Both the position numbers and the translations under genes were made by a program. A stretch of 15,769 bases of DNA from Patescibacteria group bacterium. GTDB lineage: Bacteria > Patescibacteriota > WWE3 > UBA101185 > UBA10185. The DNA is taken from contig JAHIRX010000032.1 in the NCBI GenBank assembly GCA_018818485.1, forward strand, positions 1 to 15,769, given 5' to 3'. Under the pieces are notes generated by a model, which was given only the letters and a program-made list of their open reading frames with translations, searched no databases and was not told the DNA's origin. Shown here piece by piece: positions 1-8,800 of the stretch; position 1 is the first letter of the stretch, and each line of letters begins with the position of its first letter.

Positions 1-201
1 TACCAAAAAGGCGAGTATGAGTCGGGTGTTTCAGAAGAAGCAGCTCAAATAGAAAGTCAAGAAGCAGCTGCTGTAGATTCTTCTGGAAGACAGTTTAAGG
101 TTGAACAGGTAGAGTCAGGGGTAGAAAAAGTTGGTAGAAATAACCCATGTCCATGTGGGAGCGGACTAAAGTATAAAAAATGTCACGGTAAGGAAGCTTA
201 G
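1..201 (+). CDS. secA: SecA preprotein translocase ATPase, C-terminal end (partial)
   Basis: This is the last 66 residues of an open frame that runs in from the left edge. A low-complexity linker rich in Glu, Ala and Ser leads to the motif CPCGSGLKYKKCHG, followed by a few residues and a TAG stop. The pattern C-x-C-x-S-G-x(6)-C-H is the zinc-binding SEC-C tail of SecA, the ATPase that drives preproteins through the SecYEG channel. The motif also occurs in small unrelated proteins, but the long variable linker before it fits the SecA C-terminus best. The ATPase domains lie outside the window. The stop codon overlaps the stop of the convergent minus-strand gene by 3 bases, and no terminator hairpin is visible between them. 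Confidence 0.85.
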   Translation, partial: YQKGEYESGVSEEAAQIESQEAAAVDSSGRQFKVEQVESGVEKVGRNNPCPCGSGLKYKKCHGKEA

Positions 202-1772
202 TTTTCTAGGGCTTGATTTATGGTTAAAAGGGCTCTTGTACAGTCTGCGTTTCCTGGTGCAAGTTGAAGACATTCTTCAAAGTATTGTTTAGCTTCTTCA
301 ATTTTTCCTTCTTTATACGAGATAAAGCCTAGTTTGTATGCTGCTTGATAAAGAAGTGGGTTCATTTGATACGCCTGTGATAGGTATTGTTTTGCTTGTT
401 CGTAGTCTTCTTTTTGAAGGTATGAAAATCCAATATTGTGGATTGCATCTGCATAACCGGGTCTTAACGCTACAGACTTTTTAAAGTTTTCTATTGCTAA
501 ATCGTAATTTCCTTCATTTGCATATACATCTCCGAGGTTGTTATATACTCTGTAGCTATATGGGGCTGTTTTTTTAGTGGCATACCATAAGTTCTTGCTA
601 TTTTTTAAATCATTTGTTCTTAAAATCGTTCTTACCGAATAAAAAATTAGAATTATGGTAACAAGGACAGAAACTAGATCTTTCATCTTTGTTTTCTCCT
701 CTGCCTTAAAAATTAAAACTGCAACAATCATGCAGAAAAACGCTGATCCTATATAAAGGTATCTTTCAGCAATAGACCAAGCTATTAATATTGGACTAAA
801 ACTAGGTAACATTGACAGAAAGATAATCATTCCAAATCCTGCTAACATTCTATTCTTTTTAATGAGTTTAATAATCGTTACCACTACAATAACTGCTGTT
901 AACACCATTATAGAGTAGTTAAAACTCGTAATTACTTTCCCTTCGTGATAAATACTTAGTCTTACAGGAAATACCAAGAGACGCGTTGCCATAGTTATTG
1001 TATAGGGAATTCTATTTAAAAGAGGTGTGGCTCCTTCTACATCGAGATAGTGTTTAGTTTCAAGTACTTCAACTCTACTTTGAAGCTCCGGTACAACGTT
1101 TAATAAAACAAACGCGATTGAAACAATAATATAGGGAATATAGATCTTAATATTTTTCCACTCTATTTTCTTTTCAAACACAAATTGATCAAGGGCCATT
1201 ATTATAAAAGGGGTAATTAGCGACCACGGGTCGCGCATAGAAAGAAGATTCAGGGTAAAGATACCTATCGAGGTATATAAGAATTTTTTATTTTTTGAGT
1301 TTTTGTATACAACAAATGAAATTAAAGTAGTTATTATAAAAATGGAGTTGATAAGATAACCCCTGCTTGAGATCCAACCTACGGTTTCGCTGTTAACAGG
1401 ATGAATGGCAAATAAAAGACTTGTGACTACCGCTTCTTTTTTTCCTAAGATTAAATATGCCAGTACAAATATTAGTATGGTGTCGATAATGTGAAAGATA
1501 ATGGAACCAACGTGAAAAGCAGTAGGATTAAGTCCAAAAAGCTTTAGTATTGTTGCAGCGTAAATTGGTCCTAAGGATAAATTATTTAAAGTTCCCTTGA
1601 AATCCCTTAAATCTTGGTTATATATTATTCCAGTGTTGTCATCTAAGTTTAAAAATTCTCCATTTGCAATATTTCCATAGACAACAATTATGGTTACAGC
1701 CAAAATTGCAAAAAACAAAAGATTATTTTTCAGAACTTTTGCAAGGTCCTTTATAGTTTCTACTTTTTCCAT
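198..1772 (-). CDS. Predicted GT-C type membrane glycosyltransferase with C-terminal TPR repeats (TMTC/PMT-like)
   Basis: This 524-residue protein is a multi-pass membrane protein. A first hydrophobic helix spans about residues 17-35, several more follow up to about residue 385, and three TPR units lie at about 408-509, each with the usual small and aromatic positions and a terminal Pro. Just after the first helix is an acidic pair, D44-D45, in the context LDDNTGIIYN, where GT-C enzymes carry their catalytic acidic residue. HPVNSE at 124-129 followed by W133 and R137 resembles the loop of TMTC and DUF1736-type proteins. Such enzymes transfer a sugar from a lipid-phosphate donor to a protein on the outer face of the membrane. 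The actual donor and acceptor cannot be read from sequence. The start has no Shine-Dalgarno sequence and lies a few bases from a TATAAT box, so the mRNA may be leaderless. It is divergent from lepB and convergent with secA. Confidence 0.7.
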   Translation of the reverse strand: MEKVETIKDLAKVLKNNLLFFAILAVTIIVVYGNIANGEFLNLDDNTGIIYNQDLRDFKGTLNNLSLGPIYAATILKLFGLNPTAFHVGSIIFHIIDTILIFVLAYLILGKKEAVVTSLLFAIHPVNSETVGWISSRGYLINSIFIITTLISFVVYKNSKNKKFLYTSIGIFTLNLLSMRDPWSLITPFIIMALDQFVFEKKIEWKNIKIYIPYIIVSIAFVLLNVVPELQSRVEVLETKHYLDVEGATPLLNRIPYTITMATRLLVFPVRLSIYHEGKVITSFNYSIMVLTAVIVVVTIIKLIKKNRMLAGFGMIIFLSMLPSFSPILIAWSIAERYLYIGSAFFCMIVAVLIFKAEEKTKMKDLVSVLVTIILIFYSVRTILRTNDLKNSKNLWYATKKTAPYSYRVYNNLGDVYANEGNYDLAIENFKKSVALRPGYADAIHNIGFSYLQKEDYEQAKQYLSQAYQMNPLLYQAAYKLGFISYKEGKIEEAKQYFEECLQLAPGNADCTRALLTINQALEN

Positions 1773-1804
1773 TACATTGTTATTATATATAGTGATTTAA
1801 AAAT
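1773..1804. promoter_or_regulatory. Divergent promoter gap between the glycosyltransferase-like gene and lepB
   Basis: Only 32 bases separate two divergent start codons. On the minus strand a perfect TATAAT lies at 1787-1782, with a weak TTCATA -35 candidate 16 bases upstream (1809-1804) that overlaps the lepB start. On the plus strand TATAGT at 1788-1793 matches the -10 consensus at five of six positions. Both boxes put the predicted transcript start within about 2-6 bases of the start codon, and neither gene has a Shine-Dalgarno sequence. This suggests leaderless messages from back-to-back promoters that could exclude each other. The boxes are seen directly; the start sites are inferred. 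Confidence 0.55.
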
Positions 1805-2350
1805 ATGAAGCTTAAAAATTTTTTACTAGAGCTCACAGAAACTTTTTTAACCTCTCTTGTGGTGATACTTCTCTTGTATGTACTTGTTGCTAGTGTTGAG
1901 GTAGTTTATGGGGCAAGCATGGAGCCTAACTTCCATTCTGGTGAAAGAATACTTGTAGATAAAATAACAAAAAGAATTAAAGGTTTTGAAAGAGGAGAGG
2001 TTGTTGTGTTTTTTCCACCTGGAGATGACTCAAAACACTATGTAAAGCGTGTTATTGGCATTCCTGGAGATATTATTAAGATAGTAGACTGTAAAATTTT
2101 GATATCTAGAGATGGGGAAAAGTTTAAACTTGATGAAACTTACCTTTCTAATGATGTTTGTACCGCAGGAAGCTCGGTAGTAAAGGAAGGAAGGTCTCTT
2201 AGGATTGAAGACGGAAAATATCTTCTTTTAGGTGATAACAGGAATGCTTCACTTGATAGCAGGGTTTTGGGCTTAGTAGAGGAAAAAAAGATAATTGGAA
2301 GGGTTATTTTTAGATTTTGGCCAATTTCGGCTGTAGGGTTCATAAATTAA
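1805..2350 (+). CDS. lepB: Signal peptidase I (type I leader peptidase)
   Basis: This 181-residue membrane-anchored protease cleaves signal peptides from exported proteins on the outer face of the membrane. One N-terminal membrane helix spans about residues 14-34. It leads into the catalytic box GASMEP with nucleophile Ser38. The general base is Lys81 in YVKRVIGIPGD. The conserved box LGDNRNASLDSR lies at 142-153. The length is typical of the short Gram-positive-type enzymes with a single anchor. The ATG start places the anchor directly before the catalytic serine, and no Shine-Dalgarno sequence precedes it. Its neighbours fit an export theme: secA lies nearby and the divergent gene is a membrane glycosyltransferase-like protein. 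It is probably its own transcript, or reads into the rpoB leader, since no terminator is evident after it. Confidence 0.95.
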   Translation: MKLKNFLLELTETFLTSLVVILLLYVLVASVEVVYGASMEPNFHSGERILVDKITKRIKGFERGEVVVFFPPGDDSKHYVKRVIGIPGDIIKIVDCKILISRDGEKFKLDETYLSNDVCTAGSSVVKEGRSLRIEDGKYLLLGDNRNASLDSRVLGLVEEKKIIGRVIFRFWPISAVGFIN

Positions 2351-2353
2351 GTG

Positions 2354-2380
2354 TTGACAGCCTAAAACTTATGTGGTAAT
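2354..2380 (+). promoter_or_regulatory. Candidate promoter for the rpoB operon
   Basis: A perfect TTGACA (2354-2359) starts four bases after the lepB stop. Fifteen bases on is TGTGGTAAT (2372-2380), which reads as an extended -10 (TGn followed by GGTAAT, matching TATAAT at four of six). The spacer is slightly short. If used, it would give an rpoB leader of about 145 nt. Other AT-rich -10-like hexamers closer to rpoB, such as TACAAT at 2502-2507 and TATAAA at 2525-2530, lack a good -35 partner. Confidence 0.35.
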
Positions 2381-2404
2381 TTTCGCTCTGTCTTAAAAAG
2401 TCCG

Positions 2405-2464
2405 TAGTTTCAACAAAATCTCATATTTACCTTGACGAGATAGATTCTTTTTTGGCTGAAACTA
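2405..2464 (+). other. Possible stem-loop in the non-coding rpoB leader
   Basis: The 183-base gap between lepB and rpoB (2351-2533) has no credible reading frame. Inside it TAGTTTCA (2405-2412) and TGAAACTA (2457-2464) form an exact 8-bp inverted repeat. A second pair, ATCTC (2418-2422) and GAGAT (2437-2441), nests inside it with a 14-base loop. The outer pair is AU-rich and the gap is 44 bases, so the fold is plausible but not compelling. The rest of the gap is A- and T-rich, ending with a T6 run 13 bases before the rpoB start. I cannot match it to a known riboswitch or ribosomal protein leader. Confidence 0.35.
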
Positions 2465-2533
2465 AAATAAATATTAAAAAATATCAAAAAAAGTAGTAAT
2501 ATACAATTTGACCTCTTTTTTACTTATAAACTA

Positions 2534-5500
2534 ATGAGAGAAACCTTTTCTAAAAGAAAAATAGCTCTACCTATACCTAACCTAGTAGGTGTACAGTTAG
2601 AATCATATAATTGGTTAAGAGGCCAGGGTTTAGATGAAATCCTTGACGAATTAGGCACTATTGAAGATACCTCAGGAAGAGGCTGGATTGTTACCCTTTC
2701 AAATCCAAGAATAGATAAAGAGAACATTTCTGTTGAAGAAGCAAAAAGAACAGGAAGAAAATATGATGCTCCTTGGTATGTGAAGGCAACAATAGAAGAT
2801 CCCATCAATAAAAAGAAAAAAAGTCAGGAAATATATATGGGTGATATTCCCCTTATGACAGAAAAGGGGACTTTTGTTATTAATGGGGTTGAAAGAATTA
2901 TTATTAATCAACTAATAAGAGCAGAGGGCGTTTTGTTCACAGGTGAATACTCCCCAGTTACAGGTCAGTTCTTAGCAGGCGCTAAGGTGCTTCCTAGAAG
3001 TGGTGTTTGGCTTGAGTTTGAAACATCAAGAAGAACCGGAGTTTTAACTTTAAGAATAGACAGAAAGAGAAAAATCACAGCAACAACACTACTTAGAATA
3101 TTTGGTTTAGAAACAGATGATGATCTTCGAGAGGCCTTTACAAAGGTTGAGGCAAATCCAGAGATCAACTATATAGAAGCGACGTTAGCAAAGGATCCGT
3201 CAAGTGGGTATGATGAGGCCTGCATAGAAATATATAAAAAAATGAGGCCAGGGGAACCTTTAGTATTAGAGAATGCAAAGTCTCTAATTAACGCTATGTT
3301 TTTTAATAAACGAAGGTATAGTTTGGGTCCGGTAGGAAGGTTTAAACTAAATCAAACACTAGGTTTAGATTTTCCTAACGATCCCGAGCACAGACTCCTT
3401 CAACTGGAAGATCTTATTAAAATAATCTCAAAAATAATTGAACTTAATAATGGTATCGGAGAGCCCTCTGACGTTGACTTTCTAGGAAACAGAAGAGTTA
3501 AAAGTATGGGTGAGTTACTTCAGTGGCAAATGAGAATCGGATTTTTAAGAATGGAAAAAAATATCAAGGAGAGAATGAGTCTTGCTCCAAGAGATATGTT
3601 GCCAGATCCTTCTACTTTAATATCACCAAGAGCCATTGCCGCTGCAATTCATAGCTTTTTTGCAACAGGACAGCTCTCTCAGCTTCATGATCAGCAAAAT
3701 CCGCTTACAGCACTTGATCACTTAAGAAGACTTTCTGTTTTAGGCCCTGGTGGTTTAACAAAAGAAAGAGCCAGCTTTTCAGTAAGAGATGTTCACAATT
3801 CCTACTTTGGAAGAGTGTGTCCAGTTAGAACTCCAGAAGGACCTAATGTTGGTCTTATAAACTATCTTTCTATGTACGCAAAGGTTAATGAATATGGATT
3901 TTTAGAAACACCCTATATAAAACTTAAGAAAGAAAAGGATGGAAAAGTAAAAATAACCAATAAGGTAGAGTATCTTGCAGCTTACCAAGAGATAGAAGTT
4001 ACTATTACAGATCAGTCAGTAAGAATAGATGAAGACGGTTATATTGTAGATAAACACATACCGCTAAGAAAAGGTGTTGAGTTTTTTCTTGGGGATTCAT
4101 CTGCAGCAGAATATATAGAGGTTGTACCAAGGCAGGTTCTTGGAATAATCGCAGGTTTGGTTCCTTTCGTTCAAAACAACGAGGTTACTCGTATTACCAT
4201 GGGTACTCAGCAAATGTCACAGGCTGTTCCTTTAATTAAGGCACAAAAGCCCGTTGTTGGTACAGGAATCGAATCTGATGTGGCTATGAACACTGATGCA
4301 GTGATTTATGCAGAGGAAGATGGGGTAGTCGACTATGCAGATGCCCAAAAGGTAGTTATTAAGTACTCAAAAGGCGATGGATCTAATAAAGCTGAATATG
4401 AAGTTGGTAAGTTTGTTCAAAGCAACAGTGACACCTGCTATAACCAAAAGGTAAAGGTAGAGACAGGTCAAAAGGTTAAAAAGGGAGATATTTTAGCAGA
4501 AGGTCCTTCGGTCGACGATGGAGAGTTAGCAATTGGTACAAATATGAGAATTGCCTATATGATTTACAGGGGTTTGGAGTATGAAGATGGTATTATTGTT
4601 TCTGACAGAATAGTAAAAGAAGATGTTCTAACCTCTATTCACATCTCTGATCACCCTATTAAGGTTCAGGAAACAAAACTAGGTCCAGAAGAAATTACCA
4701 GAGATATTCCAAATGTTTCGGAGGATATATTAAGAAACCTTGATGAAGATGGGATTGTTGCTGTTGGCTCCAAGGTTAAATCTGGAGATGTACTTGTAGG
4801 TAAGGTAGCTCCTAAAGGTGAGGTTGATTTAACAGCAGAAGAGAGGCTTCTTAGAGCTATATTTGGTGAAAAAGCCAAAGATGTTAGAGATACATCTTTA
4901 AGAATGCCTCACGGAGAACACGGTATTGTTATTGGTGTTAAAAAAGTATCAAAGGCAGAAAATGAAACACTTCCTGCAGGTACCATTGAGGAAATAACGA
5001 TTTATGTTGCTCAACAGAAAAAAATTGAGGTCGGAGACAAGCTTGCTGGTAGACATGGAAACAAGGGAGTAATTTCTGCAATTGTTCCTGCTGTTGATAT
5101 GCCTACATTGGAAGATGGAACAGCTATTGATATCATCTTTTCTTCAGAAACAGCTCTTAGAAGAATGAATTTGGGACAAATGTTGGAGTCTTCTTTAGGT
5201 ATGGCTGGTGAAAAACTTGGTAAATATTACGAGATTCCCTCTCTTCAAAAAATCCCAGAAGGAATGATTGAAGAGGAACTTAAGAAAGCAGGCTATCCCG
5301 TAACGGGAAAGATGAAGTTAATAGACGGCAGAACTGGTGAGTATTTTGATAATCCTATTGTTGTCGGATCTGCATATATTTTGAAACTTGTTCATATGAG
5401 TGAAGAAAAAATGCACGCTAGATCAACAGGTCCCTATTCTTTGATCACACAGCAACCACTAGGAGGTAAGGCCCAGTTTGGTGGTCAGAGATTTGGTGAA

Positions 5501-5848
5501 ATGGAAGTTTGGGCACTAGAGTCTTATGGTGCTGCAAATATCTTACAGGAAATATTAACAATAAAGTCTGATGACATGTTAGGAAGAGTTCAAGCATATA
5601 GTGCAATGATCCAGGGAAATGAAATTCCAGGACCAACTGTTCCTGAGACCTTCAAACTTCTAATAAGAAAACTAAATGGGTTAGGTTTAGCTTTAGAAGC
5701 TTACTCTGTTGAAAAAGAACCAGAGGAAAAGGTAGAAGAGGAAGGCGTAGAAGAAATTGTAGAGGTTTTAGAAGAGTCTAAAGGAAAACTTGGTAAAGAG
5801 GACTTAGAAATTTTAACTAAAAAATCTTCAGAAGAGGAACAAAAATGA
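2534..5848 (+). CDS. rpoB: DNA-directed RNA polymerase subunit beta
   Basis: This is the beta subunit of RNA polymerase, 1104 residues, shorter than the E. coli protein (1342). Motifs in order: MGDIPLMTEKGTFVINGVER in the N-terminal lobe; the rifampicin region QLSQLHDQQNPL at 380-391, continuing to L403; RVCPVRTPEGPNVGLIN; GEKAKDVRDTSLRMPHGE; GDKLAGRHGNKG with Lys836 and Lys844, the active-site lysines; and GGKAQFGGQRFGEMEVWALE near the C-terminus. A Glu-rich tail of about 47 residues follows. The normally near-invariant NPLGVPSRMN stretch reads SSETALRRMN at 870-879, and the His of ETHLG is Ser887. The start is the first ATG that gives the usual N-terminus (KRKIALPIPNLVGVQ). It has no Shine-Dalgarno sequence. 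The UGA stop overlaps the rpoC start as ATGA. No rplJ or rplL lies upstream. Confidence 0.98.
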   Translation: MRETFSKRKIALPIPNLVGVQLESYNWLRGQGLDEILDELGTIEDTSGRGWIVTLSNPRIDKENISVEEAKRTGRKYDAPWYVKATIEDPINKKKKSQEIYMGDIPLMTEKGTFVINGVERIIINQLIRAEGVLFTGEYSPVTGQFLAGAKVLPRSGVWLEFETSRRTGVLTLRIDRKRKITATTLLRIFGLETDDDLREAFTKVEANPEINYIEATLAKDPSSGYDEACIEIYKKMRPGEPLVLENAKSLINAMFFNKRRYSLGPVGRFKLNQTLGLDFPNDPEHRLLQLEDLIKIISKIIELNNGIGEPSDVDFLGNRRVKSMGELLQWQMRIGFLRMEKNIKERMSLAPRDMLPDPSTLISPRAIAAAIHSFFATGQLSQLHDQQNPLTALDHLRRLSVLGPGGLTKERASFSVRDVHNSYFGRVCPVRTPEGPNVGLINYLSMYAKVNEYGFLETPYIKLKKEKDGKVKITNKVEYLAAYQEIEVTITDQSVRIDEDGYIVDKHIPLRKGVEFFLGDSSAAEYIEVVPRQVLGIIAGLVPFVQNNEVTRITMGTQQMSQAVPLIKAQKPVVGTGIESDVAMNTDAVIYAEEDGVVDYADAQKVVIKYSKGDGSNKAEYEVGKFVQSNSDTCYNQKVKVETGQKVKKGDILAEGPSVDDGELAIGTNMRIAYMIYRGLEYEDGIIVSDRIVKEDVLTSIHISDHPIKVQETKLGPEEITRDIPNVSEDILRNLDEDGIVAVGSKVKSGDVLVGKVAPKGEVDLTAEERLLRAIFGEKAKDVRDTSLRMPHGEHGIVIGVKKVSKAENETLPAGTIEEITIYVAQQKKIEVGDKLAGRHGNKGVISAIVPAVDMPTLEDGTAIDIIFSSETALRRMNLGQMLESSLGMAGEKLGKYYEIPSLQKIPEGMIEEELKKAGYPVTGKMKLIDGRTGEYFDNPIVVGSAYILKLVHMSEEKMHARSTGPYSLITQQPLGGKAQFGGQRFGEMEVWALESYGAANILQEILTIKSDDMLGRVQAYSAMIQGNEIPGPTVPETFKLLIRKLNGLGLALEAYSVEKEPEEKVEEEGVEEIVEVLEESKGKLGKEDLEILTKKSSEEEQK

Positions 5849-8800
5849 AAGATATAAATAAACTAAAAGATTTTGATGCATTAAGAATATATCTTGCCTC
5901 AGGTGAGGAGATACTTAGTTGGTCATATGGTGAAGTAACAAAACCCGAAACGATAAACTATAGAACATTTAAGTCAGAAAGAGATGGACTTTTTGATGAA
6001 AGAATATTTGGTCCATCTAAAAACTACGAATGTTACTGTGGAAAATATAAAGGTATTAGATATAAGGGTGTAATTTGTGATAAGTGTGGGGTTGAGGTTA
6101 CTCACAGTAGGGTAAGAAGAGAAAGAATGGGACACATTACTCTTGCCTGTCCAGTAGCCCATGTGTGGTTTTTTAAAGGAATTCCTTCTAAGATGGCTCT
6201 TTTACTAAATGTTACTCCTAGAAACGTTGAGTCAGTTGTCTACTTTGCTTCATTTATTGTTACAGAGATAGATACAGAAAAGAAAGCCAAAGCAATAAGT
6301 CAGGTTGCAAAAGATTCCGAGGGGTCAAGAAATGTTTTGCAAAAAGAGCTTGATAGCGAGGTAGTAAAACTTCAAAAGGAATTAGAAACTGTTTCAAAAC
6401 AAAAAGATGAGCTAAAAGCAAAAGAAGAAAGTTTGAAAATGAAACAAAAGATACAAGTTCTGAAAAGTGCCTACGATAAGAAATTTGAAGAGCAAGAAAA
6501 GAGATTTAAACTCGTTCAAAAGAAAATAGAGAGTGTTGGTATGTATGCTGTGATCTCTGAAAACGAATATATTTCTCTTTACAGTTATTTGAACAAGTTT
6601 TGTAAACTTGAAATTGGTGCCAGTGCTCTTCAAGGGATTCTTGAGAAAATGAATTTGAATGTGGTATCAGAAAAATTAAGAGAAGACCTACAGAAATCAA
6701 AGGGTCAAAAAGCTCAAAAGATAGTAAAAAGACTAAGAGTCATTGAGCAGTTTAGAAAAGCGAATGTTTCTCCAGATAGAATGATTTTTGAGGTTGTTCC
6801 AGTTATTCCTCCAGACCTAAGGCCTATGGTTCAGCTTGATGGTGGAAGATTTGCAACATCAGATCTTAATGATCTTTATAGAAGACTTATCAATAGGAAT
6901 AACAGATTAAAAAGACTTTTGGACCTTGGTGCACCTGAAATTATTGTTAGAAACGAAAAGAGAATGCTTCAAGAAGCAGTTGATGCGCTTTTTGATTCTT
7001 CTAAAAGAAGAAAGAAGTCCCGACCTTCAAGAAGAAAAGAGCTAAGCTCTCTTGCTGACATGATTAAAGGCAAACAAGGTATTTTTAGGTTAAATCTTTT
7101 AGGTAAGAGAGTAGATTATTCTGGTAGAGCAGTTATTATTGATGGTCCTGAACTAAAGCTTGATGAGTGTGGTATTCCAAAAGATATGGCACTTGAGTTA
7201 TTTAAACCTATGGTTTTGAGAGAAATTCTAGCTCGAGGCTATGCCCCTAACGTTAAAAGTGCTAAATACTATCTAGATGGAAAATCTCCTGAAGTTTGGG
7301 ATATTTTAGAAGAAGTTGTTGAAGGACACCCGGTACTTTTAAACAGAGCACCTACTCTTTGGAGGCTTGGTATTCAGGCTTTCTATCCAAAACTTATTGA
7401 AGGTAACGCCATTAGACTCCACTTGTGTGTGTGTCCTGGTTTTAATGCTGATTTTGATGGGGATCAAATGGCTGTTCATGTACCTTTGTCCAAACCAGCT
7501 ATAAAAGAAGCCAAGGAACTTATGATATCGACAAATAATCTTTTAAGACCTTCAGATGGTTCCCCAATTTCTGTTCCTACAAAAATTATGCTTTTTGGTG
7601 TTTATTATCTGACTTCTATAGATGACACTTTACCTCTGTTTGAAAGAGTTTTTTCATCTGAAGATGAGCTGATGTACGTATGCAATATTACAAGAGAGGT
7701 TAATTTAAGACAAGAAATTAAATTATTAATGAATGGCGAGATAGTACAAACAACTGCAGGAAGAGTAATCTTTAACAAAGTTGTTCCAGAAGGTTTTGGT
7801 TATATTAACGAAACAATGGATAAAGGAAGGGCTAATAGTCTTTTAATAAAAGCCTTAAAGAATGACGACAGAGGAATAATTGTCAAGCTCATTGATGATG
7901 TTAAAGATATAGGTTTAAAGTATGGAACTTCTTGTGGTCAATCTGTATCCCTTTCTGATATTGATATTCCAGAAAGTAGAGAAAAAATTATTGAATCTGG
8001 AAAACAACAGGTTGCTGAATTTGATAACTATTTTAGAAGAGGATTAATCACAATAGAAGAGGCTAGAAATAAGAAGAAAGATGTTTGGACTAACGCTAGA
8101 TCTGAGCTTGATGACGCTGTTTGGGAAACTATGGATGAGCATAACCCCATAAAGGCCCTTGTTATATCAGGTACAACTAAAACTTCAAGAGATCAGATCA
8201 ACCAACTTGCTGGTATGAAGGGACTTGTTATGGATCCTACCGGAAAAGTTGTTGAAACTCCTGTTTTTGGAAACTTTAAAGAAGGTCTTTCTGCACTAGA
8301 ATACTTTATTAGTTCAAGAGGTGCTAGAAAAGGACTTGTGGATAAAGGTCTAAAGACTGCTGATGCAGGATATTTAACTCGAAGATTAGTTGATGTTTGT
8401 CAGGACGTTATTGTAAGAGCAGATGATTGTGGTACTGACGATGGGCGTGAGATGCAGGTTGGAAAAGGCACTCTTCTCCAAACCTTTGCGGAAAGAGTTG
8501 TTGGTAGGATCTTAGCTCAAGATGTTAAGAAAGGATCCAAAACTATTGTTAAAAAAGGAACCTTTTTAACCGATGATGATGTTGCGGAAATAGAAAAAGC
8601 CGGAATTGAGGTTATCCCTATTAGGTCTCCAATGCATTGTGAGACAAGAAGAGGAATATGTGCTAAGTGTTACGGAACTGATCTCATGACAGGGAAGCTT
8701 GTTAAGTTAGGTACTGCAGTCGGGGTTGCAGCGGCCCAATCAATTGGAGAGCCCGGAACACAACTTACTATGAAGACTTTCCATTCCGGAGGTGTTGCAG

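Noticed and set aside
2351..2533. A small gene or tRNA between lepB and rpoB
   Set aside because: All frames are broken by early stops, and no cloverleaf or T-loop context could be made.
5705..5845. Glu-rich C-terminal tail of RpoB as an unusual fusion
   Set aside because: Acidic tails are common in RpoB of other bacteria such as Bacillus, and no domain is visible.
5845..5848. UGA read as an amino acid, as in some CPR lineages
   Set aside because: rpoB ends at this UGA exactly where rpoC starts, and reading through would fuse frames without any conserved extension.
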